DNA of 64,000 nucleotides from Rudaea sp. 3F27F6 (GTDB taxonomy: Bacteria; Pseudomonadota; Gammaproteobacteria; Xanthomonadales; Rhodanobacteraceae), in assembly GCF_005503555.1 (NCBI RefSeq), contig NZ_SCNG01000002.1, positions 558,001 to 622,000 on the forward strand. The letters run 5' to 3'. Both the position numbers and the translations under genes were made by a program. Shown one piece after another: positions 36,761-48,117 of the stretch. Numbering within the stretch: the first letter of the stretch is position 1; each line of letters opens with the position of its first letter. The notes below the pieces were generated by a model. The model had not been told where the DNA came from, made no database searches, and worked only from the letters and a program-made list of their open reading frames with translations.

Positions 36761-37543
36761 ATGGGATTTCTGCAAGGCAAACGCGCGCTGATCACCGGCA
36801 TTCTGAGCAACCGCTCGATCGCCTGGGGCATCGCGAAAGCGATGCACCGCGAAGGCGCCGAACTCGCCTTCACCTATGTCAACGACAAGCTCAGGCCGCG
36901 CGTCGACGAAGCGGCGAAGAACTTCGGCTCGAATATCGTCCTGCCTTGCGATGTGACCAGCGATGCGCAGATCGCGCAATTGTTCGCCGACCTCGGCCAG
37001 CACTGGGACGGCTTCGATATTCTGATCCATTCGATCGGTTTCGCCCCCGGCGAAGCGCTGGCCGGCGAATTTCTCGACGGCCTCACGCGCGAAAACTTCG
37101 CGATCGCGCACGATATTTCCGTATACAGCCTGCCCGCGCTGACCAAGGCGGCGCGCCCGCTCATGCAGGGGCGCAACGGCGCCATCCTCACCTTGACCTA
37201 TCTCGGCGCCGACCGCGCGCTGGCGAACTACAACGTCATGGGCCTGGCCAAGGCCAGCCTCGAATCGTCGGTGCGTTATCTCGCCTACAACCTCGGCCCC
37301 GAAGGAACGCGCGTCAATGCGATCTCGGCTGGCCCGATCAAGACCCTGGCCGCCGCGGGCATCGCCAACTTCCGCAAGATGCTCGATCACGTCGAGCAGA
37401 ACGCACCGCTGCGCCGCAGCGTGACGATCGACGAGGTCGGCAATACCGCGGCGTTTCTGTGCTCGGATCTCGCGTCGGGCATCACCGGCGAGATCACTTA
37501 TGTCGATGCCGGCTACAACACCCTCGGCATGACCGGACTTTGA
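36761..37543 (+). CDS. fabI: Enoyl-[acyl-carrier-protein] reductase FabI
   Basis: A 260-aa NADH-dependent reductase for the last step of the fatty-acid elongation cycle. The cofactor region is [20 protein letters not shown]. Catalytic residues are Y147 (TYLGA) and Y157-x6-K164 (YNVMGLAK), the FabI pattern. G93 in SIGFAP is the residue associated with triclosan sensitivity. The ATG at 36761 gives [13 protein letters not shown] after a GGAG site. A strong terminator follows. Confidence 0.96.
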   Translation: MGFLQGKRALITGILSNRSIAWGIAKAMHREGAELAFTYVNDKLRPRVDEAAKNFGSNIVLPCDVTSDAQIAQLFADLGQHWDGFDILIHSIGFAPGEALAGEFLDGLTRENFAIAHDISVYSLPALTKAARPLMQGRNGAILTLTYLGADRALANYNVMGLAKASLESSVRYLAYNLGPEGTRVNAISAGPIKTLAAAGIANFRKMLDHVEQNAPLRRSVTIDEVGNTAAFLCSDLASGITGEITYVDAGYNTLGMTGL

Positions 37544-37583
37544 GCCGAGACAGAGGGCCGAACGCGACAAACGGAAACAAAAA

Positions 37584-37614
37584 AACCCGTGCGAACGTTG
37601 TGTTCGCACGGGTT
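37584..37614. terminator. Bidirectional terminator between fabI and ppiD
   Basis: A 13-bp perfect stem, AACCCGTGCGAAC with GTTCGCACGGGTT, has a GTTGT loop, with an A-run before it on the plus strand (T-run for the minus-strand transcript). The flanking genes converge on it. Confidence 0.88.
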
Positions 37615-37685
37615 CATATTGTCGAATCCTTGTAGCCGTCGATTCGCGTCGAGCAATACTCGACGCGGCAAAGCACGACAGCCGC

Positions 37686-39599
37686 TTACTGCAGCATGCG
37701 TTCTTCGGCGACCTTCACGTCCGCTGACTTGCGCAGCGCGTCGAGGAACCCGCGCACCGCGTCGTTCGAGTAGCCGGCTGCGAGCTGATTGCGCGCCGCT
37801 TCCTTCGATTTCGCATCGAGCTTGGACGGATCGGCATCCTTGACCGAAGTCAGGGCGACGAGCGCGTAGGCGTCGTTGGCGAGAGCGACTTCGGCCGTCG
37901 TCGGCTTGTCCGCCGCCGGCCGCGCGAGCTTGAACACCTCGCCGACGAGCTTACCGTCGAGATTCGCCGCATTGCGGCCGATGTCCTTTTCCTGTTCGAC
38001 CTTGGCTTTTGCCACGGCCGCAATCTGGTCGAGCGTTTCGCCCTTCTGCAGGCGCGCATACAAGGTGTCAGCCTGCTCCTTCGCCTGTTTGGCGAGCTGC
38101 TCGGTGACGAGCTTGCCACGAATTTCCTCGCGCACCTGGTCGAGCGACTTCGGCGCGGGCTTCTCGTGCTGATCGAGATGCACGAAGACGACGTGATTCG
38201 GCGCCAGCGTGATCGTGTCCGACGTGCCGCCTTCGACGAGCACGGTCGGCGAGAACGCCGCCTTGAGCACCGCCGGATTCGCGGCAATGCCTTCGCCGCC
38301 CGCGCGCGTGAACAGCGTCGTCTTCTGCAGCGGCAAGTTGAACGTCTTGGCGACGTTGGTCAAGGACGGATCGTTGCCGAGCGTGTCGACGAGCTTGCCC
38401 GCCAGCTCACTGTAGCGGCGCGCGTTCTCAGTCTCGAGATACTGCTTGGTCAATTCGGCCTTCACCTCTTCGAACGACTTGACCTTGCCTTCGCGCACGT
38501 CGCGCAGCTCGATGATGTGATAACCCTCGGGCGACAGCACCGGATCGGAAACGTCGCCCTTCTTCATCGCCCATAGCGCGGTCTCGAACGCCGGATCGGT
38601 CAGGCCCTTGTCGAGCCAGCCGAGGTCGCCGCCCTGCGATTTTGAACCGAGGTCGTCGGATTTTTCCTTCGCCACCGCGGCGAAGTCCTTGCCCGCCTTG
38701 ATCTCCGCTTCGATCGCCTTGGCCTTCTCGAGCGCGGCTTTCTGCGCGTCGGCGTTGGCGTTCTTCGCCACCTTGATCAGGATGTGCGAGGCCTGGCGCT
38801 GCTCGGCCGTCGTGAACCTGGCCTTCTGGTCCTCGTAGCGCTGCTTGAGCACCGCCTCGTCCGGAACCAGGTCCGCCTTCATCTTCGCCGCATCGAGCTC
38901 GACATAGTCGAGCGACACTTTTTCCGGCGTCATGAATTCGGCGGCGTGATCCTTGTAGAACTTCTCGATGTCCGCGTCGGCGATCTTGATCGCGTCGGCG
39001 GCGGGCTTGTCGAGCTTGATGTAGCTGAAGTCGCGGGTTTGATCGCGCAGCTTGAGATAGCTGTCGATCTCTGCATTCGTCACCACGTTGCTTTGCGCGA
39101 GATCGCTCGGCAACTGGCGCGTAGCCAGATCCTTGATGACGTCGTCCTGGAACGATTCTGCCGTGCGCCCCGCCGCCTGCAGGCGCATGCGGTACACATC
39201 CGCATCGAATTTGCCGTCGGTCTGGAACGCGGGAATGGCTTCGATCGCCTCGCGAATCTGACTCACCGGCACCATCACGCCGAGCTTCGCGTTGGCGTTG
39301 GCGAGCAACTGATCGTTGATCAGCTGTTCGAGCACCTGATGCTTGCGCTCCGGCGTGTCGAACGCGGCTGCGTCGAACTGCGCGCCGAAGGCCTGCTGCA
39401 TCTGCGAGCGATAGCGGTTGTAGGCTTCGCGGAACTGGTCCTGGCTGATTTCCTTGCCGTCCACCTTGGCGACAAACGTCTCGCTCTTCGGATTCATGTA
39501 CTGCTCGATGCCGAAGAATCCGCCGAAAACGATCACGACGATGCCGAGAAGAATCTTGGCCGCGATACCGGAAAATTTGTCGTGCAATGTCTGCAACAT
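37686..39599 (-). CDS. ppiD: Peptidyl-prolyl isomerase PpiD (SurA-type, membrane-anchored)
   Basis: A 637-aa periplasmic folding factor held by one N-terminal helix (about 13-33, GIAAKILLGIVVIVFGGFFG). The N-terminal SurA-like chaperone part is followed by a parvulin domain (about 258-360: QASHILIKVAK ... DLGSKSQGGDLGWLDKGLTDPAFETALWAMKKGDVSDPVLSPEGYHIIEL) and a second, weaker PPIC-like region. The ATG at 39599 gives MLQTLHDKFSGIAAK, as in relatives. It follows the lon-hupB-tRNA block, as in other gammaproteobacteria. Confidence 0.93.
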   Translation of the reverse strand: MLQTLHDKFSGIAAKILLGIVVIVFGGFFGIEQYMNPKSETFVAKVDGKEISQDQFREAYNRYRSQMQQAFGAQFDAAAFDTPERKHQVLEQLINDQLLANANAKLGVMVPVSQIREAIEAIPAFQTDGKFDADVYRMRLQAAGRTAESFQDDVIKDLATRQLPSDLAQSNVVTNAEIDSYLKLRDQTRDFSYIKLDKPAADAIKIADADIEKFYKDHAAEFMTPEKVSLDYVELDAAKMKADLVPDEAVLKQRYEDQKARFTTAEQRQASHILIKVAKNANADAQKAALEKAKAIEAEIKAGKDFAAVAKEKSDDLGSKSQGGDLGWLDKGLTDPAFETALWAMKKGDVSDPVLSPEGYHIIELRDVREGKVKSFEEVKAELTKQYLETENARRYSELAGKLVDTLGNDPSLTNVAKTFNLPLQKTTLFTRAGGEGIAANPAVLKAAFSPTVLVEGGTSDTITLAPNHVVFVHLDQHEKPAPKSLDQVREEIRGKLVTEQLAKQAKEQADTLYARLQKGETLDQIAAVAKAKVEQEKDIGRNAANLDGKLVGEVFKLARPAADKPTTAEVALANDAYALVALTSVKDADPSKLDAKSKEAARNQLAAGYSNDAVRGFLDALRKSADVKVAEERMLQ

Positions 39600-39759
39600 G
39601 GGGAAATCGCTTCTTTTGAAAGTACGGCCGCGACGACCGCTGCTTGATCTTTGCGTTCGAGGCGAACGCGCCAAACACCCTTTATTAAGGCGGCCTCGCA
39701 GGACCGCTTCTTATTTTTGCGCTCGCGGACGCATGCGCAAGCGAGTGCAGATAAAACAA

Positions 39760-39777
39760 AGGCGCCTTGCGGCGCCT
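39760..39777 (-). terminator. Terminator after tRNA-Asp
   Basis: AGGCGCC and GGCGCCT form a 7-bp stem with a 4-nt loop, followed on the minus strand by TTGTTTTAT. It ends the hupB-tRNA transcript 10 bp after the tRNA-Asp CCA. Confidence 0.75.
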
Positions 39778-39787
39778 CGTTTTTTAG

Positions 39788-39864
39788 TGGCGGAGTGGAC
39801 GGGACTCGAACCCGCGACCCCCGGCGTGACAGGCCGGTATTCTAACCAGCTGAACTACCACTCC
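39788..39864 (-). tRNA. tRNA-Asp(GTC)
   Basis: A 77-nt cloverleaf with GGAGTGG/CCACTCC acceptor stem, GTC anticodon in CCTGTCACG, GGTTCGAGTCC T arm and an encoded CCA. The sequence is near-identical to the E. coli tRNA-Asp core. Confidence 0.97.
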
Positions 39865-39950
39865 GCGCTAACTTTCGAAATCCGGCGTGGAATTGAGTGC
39901 CGGACTTCATTTTGCCTATACCGCTACGAGTGGTGCACCCGCATCGAGTT

Positions 39951-40025
39951 TGGTGGGTGCTGAGGGTTTCGAACCCCCGACCCTCGCCTTGTAAGGGCGA
40001 CGCTCTACCGCTGAGCTAAGCACCC
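39951..40025 (-). tRNA. tRNA-Val(TAC)
   Basis: A 75-nt cloverleaf with GGGTGCT/AGCACCC acceptor stem, GCTCAGCGGTAGAGC D arm, TAC anticodon in CTTACAA, GGTTCGAAACC T arm and an encoded CCA. It starts only 17 nt after the hupB stop codon with no terminator between. Confidence 0.97.
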
Positions 40026-40042
40026 CTTGGCAGGCGAGCCGC

Positions 40043-40315
40043 TTAGTTTAGAGCATCCTTGAGCGCTTTACCAGCCTTGAACGACGGATTTTTCGAGGCC
40101 TTGATCTTGATCTGCTGACCGGTACGCGGATTGCGGCCCGTGCGCGCGGCGCGCTTGCGCGCGAGGAAGGTGCCGAAACCGACGAGCGCAACCGTGTCGC
40201 CCTTCTTCAGCGCCTTCGTGATCACTTCGATCACGGCTTCAACTGCACGGCCCGCATCGGCCTTGCTCAGTTCGGCCGAATCGGCCACCGCGGAAACGAA
40301 ATCACCCTTGTTCAT
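40043..40315 (-). CDS. hupB: DNA-binding protein HU-beta
   Basis: A 90-aa histone-like protein that bends DNA and shapes the nucleoid. The HU fold is complete with the DNA-binding arm [44 protein letters not shown]. It starts [22 protein letters not shown]. It lies between lon and tRNA-Val, the classical place for hupB. Confidence 0.97.
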   Translation of the reverse strand: MNKGDFVSAVADSAELSKADAGRAVEAVIEVITKALKKGDTVALVGFGTFLARKRAARTGRNPRTGQQIKIKASKNPSFKAGKALKDALN

Positions 40316-40633
40316 GTTATGTCTCTCCCGAAAAGGAATTGGCGAGCGCTCGCCGTTAGGTAATCGAAATCATACGAGGCATGTGCAGGCGTCGATGATC
40401 TTTCGCTTGCTCGCCTCGTTACCCCGCGTCATTCGCGCCGAGCCAAATGGGCTGAAGCGAAGTGCGGCGCGAACTTTATACCAGCCCTCCCCAATGCGCG
40501 CAACATCAATTGCGATGCGCCCTGCAGCGATTTTCAGCACTGCGCGAAGACGATCGTTTTGCGCAAAAACCGCTTGACAGGGTGGTCGGGAATTTGCATG
40601 CCGACGGCGTCGCACCGGCATGTACGAAGGGGG
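40316..40633. other. 318-bp region upstream of hupB
   Basis: No gene seen. It holds a candidate promoter (40475-40503), a 14-bp perfect palindrome GGCGAGCGCTCGCC at 40341-40354 in the hupB leader, and the space after the lon stop. I see no clear terminator for lon here. Confidence 0.6.
40475..40503 (-). promoter_or_regulatory. Candidate sigma-70 promoter of hupB
   Basis: TTGCGC (40498-40503) and TATAAA (40475-40480) on the minus strand have a 17-nt spacer. The -10 matches at 5 of 6 positions, the -35 at 3 of 6. It would give a leader of about 150 nt containing the palindrome at 40341-40354. Confidence 0.35.
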
Positions 40634-43117
<2,484 letters not shown>

Positions 43118-43209
43118 TAGGTTTCCTGGAAACTTTGTCGTCCGCGCCGCCGGTATCGCCCTGCCAGAAATCGGACGAGACGAGGTTGACGCGGGATCAC
43201 TATCCCGTC

Positions 43210-43237
43210 AAGTGTGGACGATCGCTCAATTTGCAAG
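43210..43237 (-). promoter_or_regulatory. Candidate heat-shock (sigma-32) promoter of lon
   Basis: CTTGCAA (43231-43237) and CCACACTT (43210-43217) on the minus strand are separated by 13 nt, close to CTTGAAA-N11-16-CCCCATNT. It lies about 93 bp upstream of the lon start. The match is partial, so this is a candidate only. Confidence 0.35.
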
Positions 43238-43301
43238 CCGTCCACGGCCGCCCGGGAAGCGGCGCCCAATGCGGCGCCGCACAGGGAAATTCCATGGCCT
43301 C

Positions 43302-43327
43302 GGCCGGCCCGCAGACAGGGGCCGGCC
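43302..43327 (-). terminator. Hairpin downstream of the DUF4399 gene
   Basis: GGCCGGCCC and GGGCCGGCC make a 9-bp stem 11 bp after the DUF4399 stop codon. No U-run follows, so termination would be weak or need another factor. Confidence 0.4.
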
Positions 43328-43338
43328 CGATGGCTGGA

Positions 43339-43782
43339 TCACTTCACATGTACGGTGATCTTCTTCGACACGATAGGTGGATCGAACTGCACGTGGGCGA
43401 GATCGGCGAAATCGAGCTGCAGGGTGTGGTCGCCCGGCGCCAGCTTGATCGTGTCCTCAGTCTGTCCCTTGCCGTAGTGTTTGTGATTCGCGTCCGCCGG
43501 AATCGGCAGATTGCCCGGCGGCAGTTCTTTCACGTCGATCAGCAAATGATGATGTCCCGTGTTCGGCGTGGGATCGCCGGCCGGCTTGATCTCGATGCCC
43601 TTGACGCCGAACTTGACCGTGAATTCCTGCCCCACGGTTTCGCCGTCCTTCGGCGAGACAATGAACACCGACGCGCCGGCAGGCGCCTTCTTCTGCTCGA
43701 CGCCGGCCGGCTTGGCCGCATCCTGGGCGAAAGCGAAACCGGCAACGAGCAGGCCGGCCGCGAGCAAGATCGAATTACGCAT
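43339..43782 (-). CDS. DUF4399 secreted protein
   Basis: A 147-aa exported protein. A signal peptide (MRNSILLAAGLLVAGFAFAQ) is followed by one DUF4399 domain with the histidine-rich pattern NTGHHHLLIDVKELPPG and ANHKHYGKGQTEDTIKLAPGDHTLQL. The ordered histidines could bind metal, but this is inference. The ATG at 43782 is chosen because it begins the signal peptide. Role unknown. Confidence 0.8.
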   Translation of the reverse strand: MRNSILLAAGLLVAGFAFAQDAAKPAGVEQKKAPAGASVFIVSPKDGETVGQEFTVKFGVKGIEIKPAGDPTPNTGHHHLLIDVKELPPGNLPIPADANHKHYGKGQTEDTIKLAPGDHTLQLDFADLAHVQFDPPIVSKKITVHVK

Positions 43783-43869
43783 GACATATCTCCACAGGCG
43801 AGAGGGGGCGTTCATCATACCCTCGCCAGGCGAGCGCTGCCGAAACTCCAGTTCAACGAAAAAAGCGAA

Positions 43870-44889
43870 CTAGCCGAGCGCGTAGTTCCTCACGTTGTCG
43901 CGCAACGCCTGCACGAACTGCTGCGGATTTGTGAAACAAGCGAAGTGGCCGCCGTCGATCGCGACGAATCCTTTTGCCGGAGCATGTACCGTCTCGACAA
44001 AAGCTTCTGCCGCCGCGGTGGAGACGACGTGATCGTCGCGGCCCTGGACGACGAAGAACGGCACCGGAATTTTCCGCTCGAGCTTGCGCGCGTCGAAGCT
44101 CGTGATCGTGCGCCACAGCTTAGGCCCGGAAAATTCCCCACCGGCAATCCAATCCGCGGCGTCGCCCTTTGCATCGGCGATCGAAGGGCCGATAAAACCG
44201 CCCTGAACTCTCTTGAGATAGTCGAGATCGCCCAGCGTCATGCGCCACCTGTTCGACGCAGCAAGACGTTTGCCGTCATCCGCGGAGAGAGCCGCAGCGG
44301 CATCGAGCGCCTTGAGGGCAGCCTTGTCACCGGCGGCCTCGGCCTGGGCACGGGCGTAGCGTTCGCGATCTTCGATCGAAAGCTGCCAGTTGACCGGCTG
44401 CCCGCTGCCAACCAACGCCGCGAACGGCGCCGCGTCGCGCTGCACGGCGGCGAGGCCGAGGATCGCGCCCCACGAATGTCCGACCACGATCAAGCGCTTC
44501 TTGCCCAATCGCCGGCAGGCATACGTGGCGACTTCGATGGCGTCCTGGGCCATGCGCTCCAAACTCACGTCGGGTGTCGACTCGCGATACTTCGCATAAG
44601 TCTTGCCCGACCCGCGCTGGTCCCAATTGACGACGGTGAAATCGCTTTCCCAAGGCGCGAACTCCTTGAGGAACGGCGACTGCGCTTCCGCCGGACCGCC
44701 GTGCAGGAAAAGCAACAACGGATTCTCGCGCCACATGCCGCGGATCGAAATCCATTGCTCGATGCCGCCGATGCGGACATAGCCGCTCTCTTCAACGGAC
44801 CGGGCCGGCGCCGCGCGCGAACGCAGCGAAGCGAGGACGGGCAAGGCGCCCACACCGAACACGATGCGGCGCCGCGACAAGTCGATCAT
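43870..44889 (-). CDS. Alpha/beta hydrolase of the S33 (prolyl aminopeptidase-like) family, exported
   Basis: A 339-aa hydrolase. The N-terminus (MIDLSRRRIVFGVGALPVLASLRSRAAP) has a twin-arginine pattern and hydrophobic stretch, so Tat export is likely. The hydrolase fold has the HGGP oxyanion loop, nucleophile in GHSWGAILG, acid in VVQGRDDHVV and histidine in DGGHFACF. The HGGP motif links it to prolyl aminopeptidases, but substrate is uncertain. The ATG at 44887-44889 follows GGAG. The longer open frame upstream is a shadow of the ABC transporter gene. Confidence 0.8.
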   Translation of the reverse strand: MIDLSRRRIVFGVGALPVLASLRSRAAPARSVEESGYVRIGGIEQWISIRGMWRENPLLLFLHGGPAEAQSPFLKEFAPWESDFTVVNWDQRGSGKTYAKYRESTPDVSLERMAQDAIEVATYACRRLGKKRLIVVGHSWGAILGLAAVQRDAAPFAALVGSGQPVNWQLSIEDRERYARAQAEAAGDKAALKALDAAAALSADDGKRLAASNRWRMTLGDLDYLKRVQGGFIGPSIADAKGDAADWIAGGEFSGPKLWRTITSFDARKLERKIPVPFFVVQGRDDHVVSTAAAEAFVETVHAPAKGFVAIDGGHFACFTNPQQFVQALRDNVRNYALG

Positions 44890-45036
44890 GGCTGCTCCGA
44901 TAAGTCGGCGGCGCGCGCAGAGTAGATTCCGCAACCAGCGCTTGGAACTGCTGGAAGTCACGATCCGGCATCGGAACCACTGGATCGACGCGGCAGCCGC
45001 TTGCGAAATGGCCGCCGACGCCTCACATTGACGGCG

Positions 45037-46860
45037 ATGAATTCCCCCGAACCTGTGCAGCGCGCGACCCTGGTCGGCGCCTTCCGGCGCTTGATGCCGA
45101 CCGTATGGCGCTATCGCGGGCGCGTGTTGGCCGCGCTGGCTTTTCTCATCGTCGGCAAGCTCGCCAACATCGCCGTGCCGGTCGTGCTCAAGCATCTGGT
45201 CGACGATCTCGACGTGGCGCCCTCGCCGCTCGTCATTCCGCTGCTGCTGTTGATGGCCTACGGCGCGCTGCGCCTGTCGACCTCGTTCTTCCAGGAATTG
45301 CGCACGATCGTTTTCGCACGCGTGCTCGCACGCACCTCGCGCGAGATCACCCTGCGCGTATTCGCCCACCTGCACAATCTGAGCCTGCGCTTCCATCTCG
45401 ACCGCCGCACTGGCGGCGTCGCGCGCGACGTCGAGCGCGGCATGACCTCCGTGTCGGATCTGCTCGACTGGACGATCTACACGATCCTGCCGACCCTGTT
45501 CGAGATCGGCGTGATCTGCACGATCCTCATGGTCAATTACGACTGGAGCTTTACCGCGATCACCCTGGCGACGATCGCCGTCTACATCGCCTTCACGTTC
45601 TCGATGACCGAATGGCGCCTGCGCTTCTATCGCGCCGCGAACGAAGCCGACACCGAGGCGAACGCGCGCAACGTCGACGCCCTGCTCAATTACGAGACGG
45701 TCAAATACTTCGGCAACGAAGAGCACGAGCTCAAGCGCTTCGATGTCAGCCTGCGCAACCTCGAGGAAGCGACGGTGAAAAGCCAGAAGTCGCTCGCCGC
45801 GCTCAACATCGGCCAGACCGCGATCGTCGCGATCGGCCTGACCCTGTTGCTGTGGCGCGCGTCGGCGGGCGTGGTCGCCGGCACGATGAAGATCGGCGAC
45901 CTGGTCATGGTCAACGCCTTCCTGATCCAGTTGTCGATGCCGCTCAACTACCTCGGCATGGTCTATCGTGAGGTCAAGCAGGCGCTCACCAATATCGAGC
46001 GCATGTTCGGCCTGCTCGCCGAGCCGCAGGAAATCCGCGACGCGCCCGACGCGAAACCGCTGGCCCTGCACGGCGGCGACGTACGTTTCGACAATGTCAG
46101 CTTCGGCTACGACGCGCAGCGGCGCATTCTCTACGACGTGGATTTCTCCATTCCGGCAGGCAAGACGGTCGCCGTCGTCGGCACCACGGGCGCGGGCAAG
46201 TCCACACTCTCGCGCCTGCTCTACCGTTTCTACGACGTCGACGGCGGCGCGATCCGCATCGACGGCCAGGACATCCGCTCGGTCACCCAGGATTCGCTGC
46301 GCAATGCGATCGGCATCGTGCCGCAGGACACCGTGCTGTTCAACGATTCGATCTACTACAACATCGCTTACGGCAAACCCGAGGCGACGCGCGAAGAAGT
46401 CGTCGCCGCTGCGCGCGCCGCGCACGTCCACGACTTCATCGCCAGCCTGCCGCAGGGTTACGACACCGGCGTCGGCGAACGCGGGCTGAAACTCTCGGGC
46501 GGCGAGAAGCAGCGCGTCGCGATCGCACGCACCCTGCTCAAGAACCCGACCATCCTCGTGTTCGACGAGGCGACCAGCGCGCTCGACACGCGCACCGAAA
46601 AAGTCATCCAGGCCGAGCTTGCCGAGATCGCGCGCGAGCGCACGACGCTCGTGATCGCACATCGCCTGTCGACCATCGTCGACGCCGATGAAATTCTCGT
46701 TCTCGACCACGGCCACATCATCGAACGCGGCAATCACACGCACCTGCTCGGCCTCGGCGGCCGTTATGCGGCGCTGTGGGCGATGCAGCAACAGACCCGC
46801 GAAACTACACCGGCCTCGCCTTCGCCGTCGGCGTCCACCGAAGAATTCGTCGTCGCGTAG
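45037..46860 (+). CDS. Atm1-type ABC exporter (ABCB7/HMT1 family)
   Basis: A 607-aa half-transporter with six N-terminal transmembrane helices and one nucleotide-binding domain. The family mark NYETVKYFGNE near residue 218 identifies the Atm1 group. Walker A is GTTGAGKST, signature LSGGEKQR, Walker B ILVFDEATSALD, H-loop IAHRLST. Bacterial relatives export glutathione derivatives or glutathione-metal adducts; mitochondrial ones support iron-sulfur assembly. A Pro/Ser/Thr-rich tail follows. The ATG at 45037 is preferred over the TTG at 45001. Confidence 0.9.
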   Translation: MNSPEPVQRATLVGAFRRLMPTVWRYRGRVLAALAFLIVGKLANIAVPVVLKHLVDDLDVAPSPLVIPLLLLMAYGALRLSTSFFQELRTIVFARVLARTSREITLRVFAHLHNLSLRFHLDRRTGGVARDVERGMTSVSDLLDWTIYTILPTLFEIGVICTILMVNYDWSFTAITLATIAVYIAFTFSMTEWRLRFYRAANEADTEANARNVDALLNYETVKYFGNEEHELKRFDVSLRNLEEATVKSQKSLAALNIGQTAIVAIGLTLLLWRASAGVVAGTMKIGDLVMVNAFLIQLSMPLNYLGMVYREVKQALTNIERMFGLLAEPQEIRDAPDAKPLALHGGDVRFDNVSFGYDAQRRILYDVDFSIPAGKTVAVVGTTGAGKSTLSRLLYRFYDVDGGAIRIDGQDIRSVTQDSLRNAIGIVPQDTVLFNDSIYYNIAYGKPEATREEVVAAARAAHVHDFIASLPQGYDTGVGERGLKLSGGEKQRVAIARTLLKNPTILVFDEATSALDTRTEKVIQAELAEIARERTTLVIAHRLSTIVDADEILVLDHGHIIERGNHTHLLGLGGRYAALWAMQQQTRETTPASPSPSASTEEFVVA

Positions 46861-46871
46861 ACGACCGGGCT

Positions 46872-47888
46872 TCAGGTCGCGCGCACGACCAGCCGGCTCG
46901 GCAGGATCTCGGAAGACACCGATTCACCGCGGAACAGCGCGAGCGCCTTGCGCGCCAGCAGCACTCCGCCTTCGTGCCAGTTTTGGTGGACCGACGACAG
47001 CGCGGGAATAAAAGCCGCGCCGAGCGGCGTGTCGTCGTAGCCGATCACGGAAACGTCCTCGGGCACGCGCTGGCCGTTCTCGATCAACGCACGCACCGCA
47101 CCCATCGCGAGCAAGTCGTTGCAGGCGAACACCGCGTCGAAGCGCGCCTTCTTGCGCAGCAGCGCATGCACCGCCTCGAATCCCGATTCGGCGGTGAACG
47201 CTTTGTGGTTGACGACCAGCGGCGCGATGCCGTGCTTCTTCAGATGCCTGACGAAACCGGTATGGCGCTCGGCCATTTCCGCATGATCGGTGTCGCCGAG
47301 AAAAACCGGATGATGCCGGCCAAGCGAGACGAAACGTTCGGCCGCGTTCGCGCCGCCGAGGCGGTTGTCGCTGCCGACGACCACGTGCGCGTCGTCCGCG
47401 CCGGGCGCGCCCCACACGACCATCGGCAGGCGCAGGCGATCGAACAGATGCACCGCTTGTTGCTTCGCGCCCTGGCCGAGCAGGATCACCGCGTCGGCCG
47501 CCTGCACCGCCGGCGCAAGCGCGCCCTGGCGTGTGGTCAGCAGCACGCTGTAGTTCGCCGTGGCGAGTTCCTGGGCGATGCCGCCAAGCAGTTCGAGCGG
47601 ATACGGATCGGACATCGGCCGGTTGACGCTCGGCGTCATCTCGACGATCACCGCGATCGTGTGGCTTTGGCGCAGACGCAGGTTGCGCGCACTGACGTTG
47701 AGTTTGTAGCCATGTTCGGCGGCGAGTGCGCGCACCTTGTCGCGGGTCTGCGCCGAGACGATGCCGTTTTCGGAAAGCGCGCGCGACACGGTGATCTTCG
47801 AGACCCCCGCGAGCTTGGCCAGATCGGCCATCGTCATCGCGTTTTCCGCCGCGATCGCGGGCCTGCTGCTGCGGTTGGATTTGGCCAT
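46872..47888 (-). CDS. LacI-family transcriptional regulator
   Basis: A 338-aa sugar-responsive repressor. The HTH is in MADLAKLAGVSKITVSRALSENGIVSAQTRDKVRALAAEHGY, then the hinge ARNLRLRQSHTIAV and a periplasmic-binding-protein-like effector domain (FDAVFACNDLLAMGAVRALIENGQRVPEDVSVIGYDDT). It is divergent from the GH65-phosphoglucomutase gene, and a 42-bp palindrome lies 105 bp from its start, so it most likely controls this locus and itself. The effector is probably the transported sugar or a breakdown product. A shorter start at MTMADLAKL is possible. Confidence 0.93.
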   Translation of the reverse strand: MAKSNRSSRPAIAAENAMTMADLAKLAGVSKITVSRALSENGIVSAQTRDKVRALAAEHGYKLNVSARNLRLRQSHTIAVIVEMTPSVNRPMSDPYPLELLGGIAQELATANYSVLLTTRQGALAPAVQAADAVILLGQGAKQQAVHLFDRLRLPMVVWGAPGADDAHVVVGSDNRLGGANAAERFVSLGRHHPVFLGDTDHAEMAERHTGFVRHLKKHGIAPLVVNHKAFTAESGFEAVHALLRKKARFDAVFACNDLLAMGAVRALIENGQRVPEDVSVIGYDDTPLGAAFIPALSSVHQNWHEGGVLLARKALALFRGESVSSEILPSRLVVRAT

Positions 47889-47992
47889 GCGCCGACTACG
47901 CCCGATCTTCGATCGGCTCCGCCGACCTCGCGCCTTAGTGTGGCGTTTCGCTGCCGGCACGTCCAATTTACCGCCGCTTTCGTGTGCGTCCG

Positions 47993-48034
47993 CAGCAAAT
48001 GATATCGGTATCTTGATATCGATACCATTTGCTG
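47993..48034. promoter_or_regulatory. 42-bp near-perfect palindrome, likely LacI-family operator
   Basis: The arms read CAGCAAATGATATCGGTATC and, on the other strand, CAGCAAATGGTATCGATATC; they differ at only two positions. Within it, TGATATCGATACCA and TGATATCGGTATCT are two overlapping LacI-type sites with central CG, spaced 14 bp. It lies between the divergent regulator and GH65 genes. Confidence 0.75.
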
Positions 48035-48117
48035 TTACGTTTTCGCGAACGACAGCGTCGGCGGTCCGCGAAAGGGGTTCACGCACCAGCCGCGCGCGAA
48101 CATGGGAGGGAATATCG

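Noticed and set aside
43870-46791. 973-aa minus-strand frame including the alpha/beta hydrolase
   Set aside because: Only the part after the ATG at 44889 has hydrolase similarity and a ribosome-binding site; the rest is antisense to the ABC exporter.
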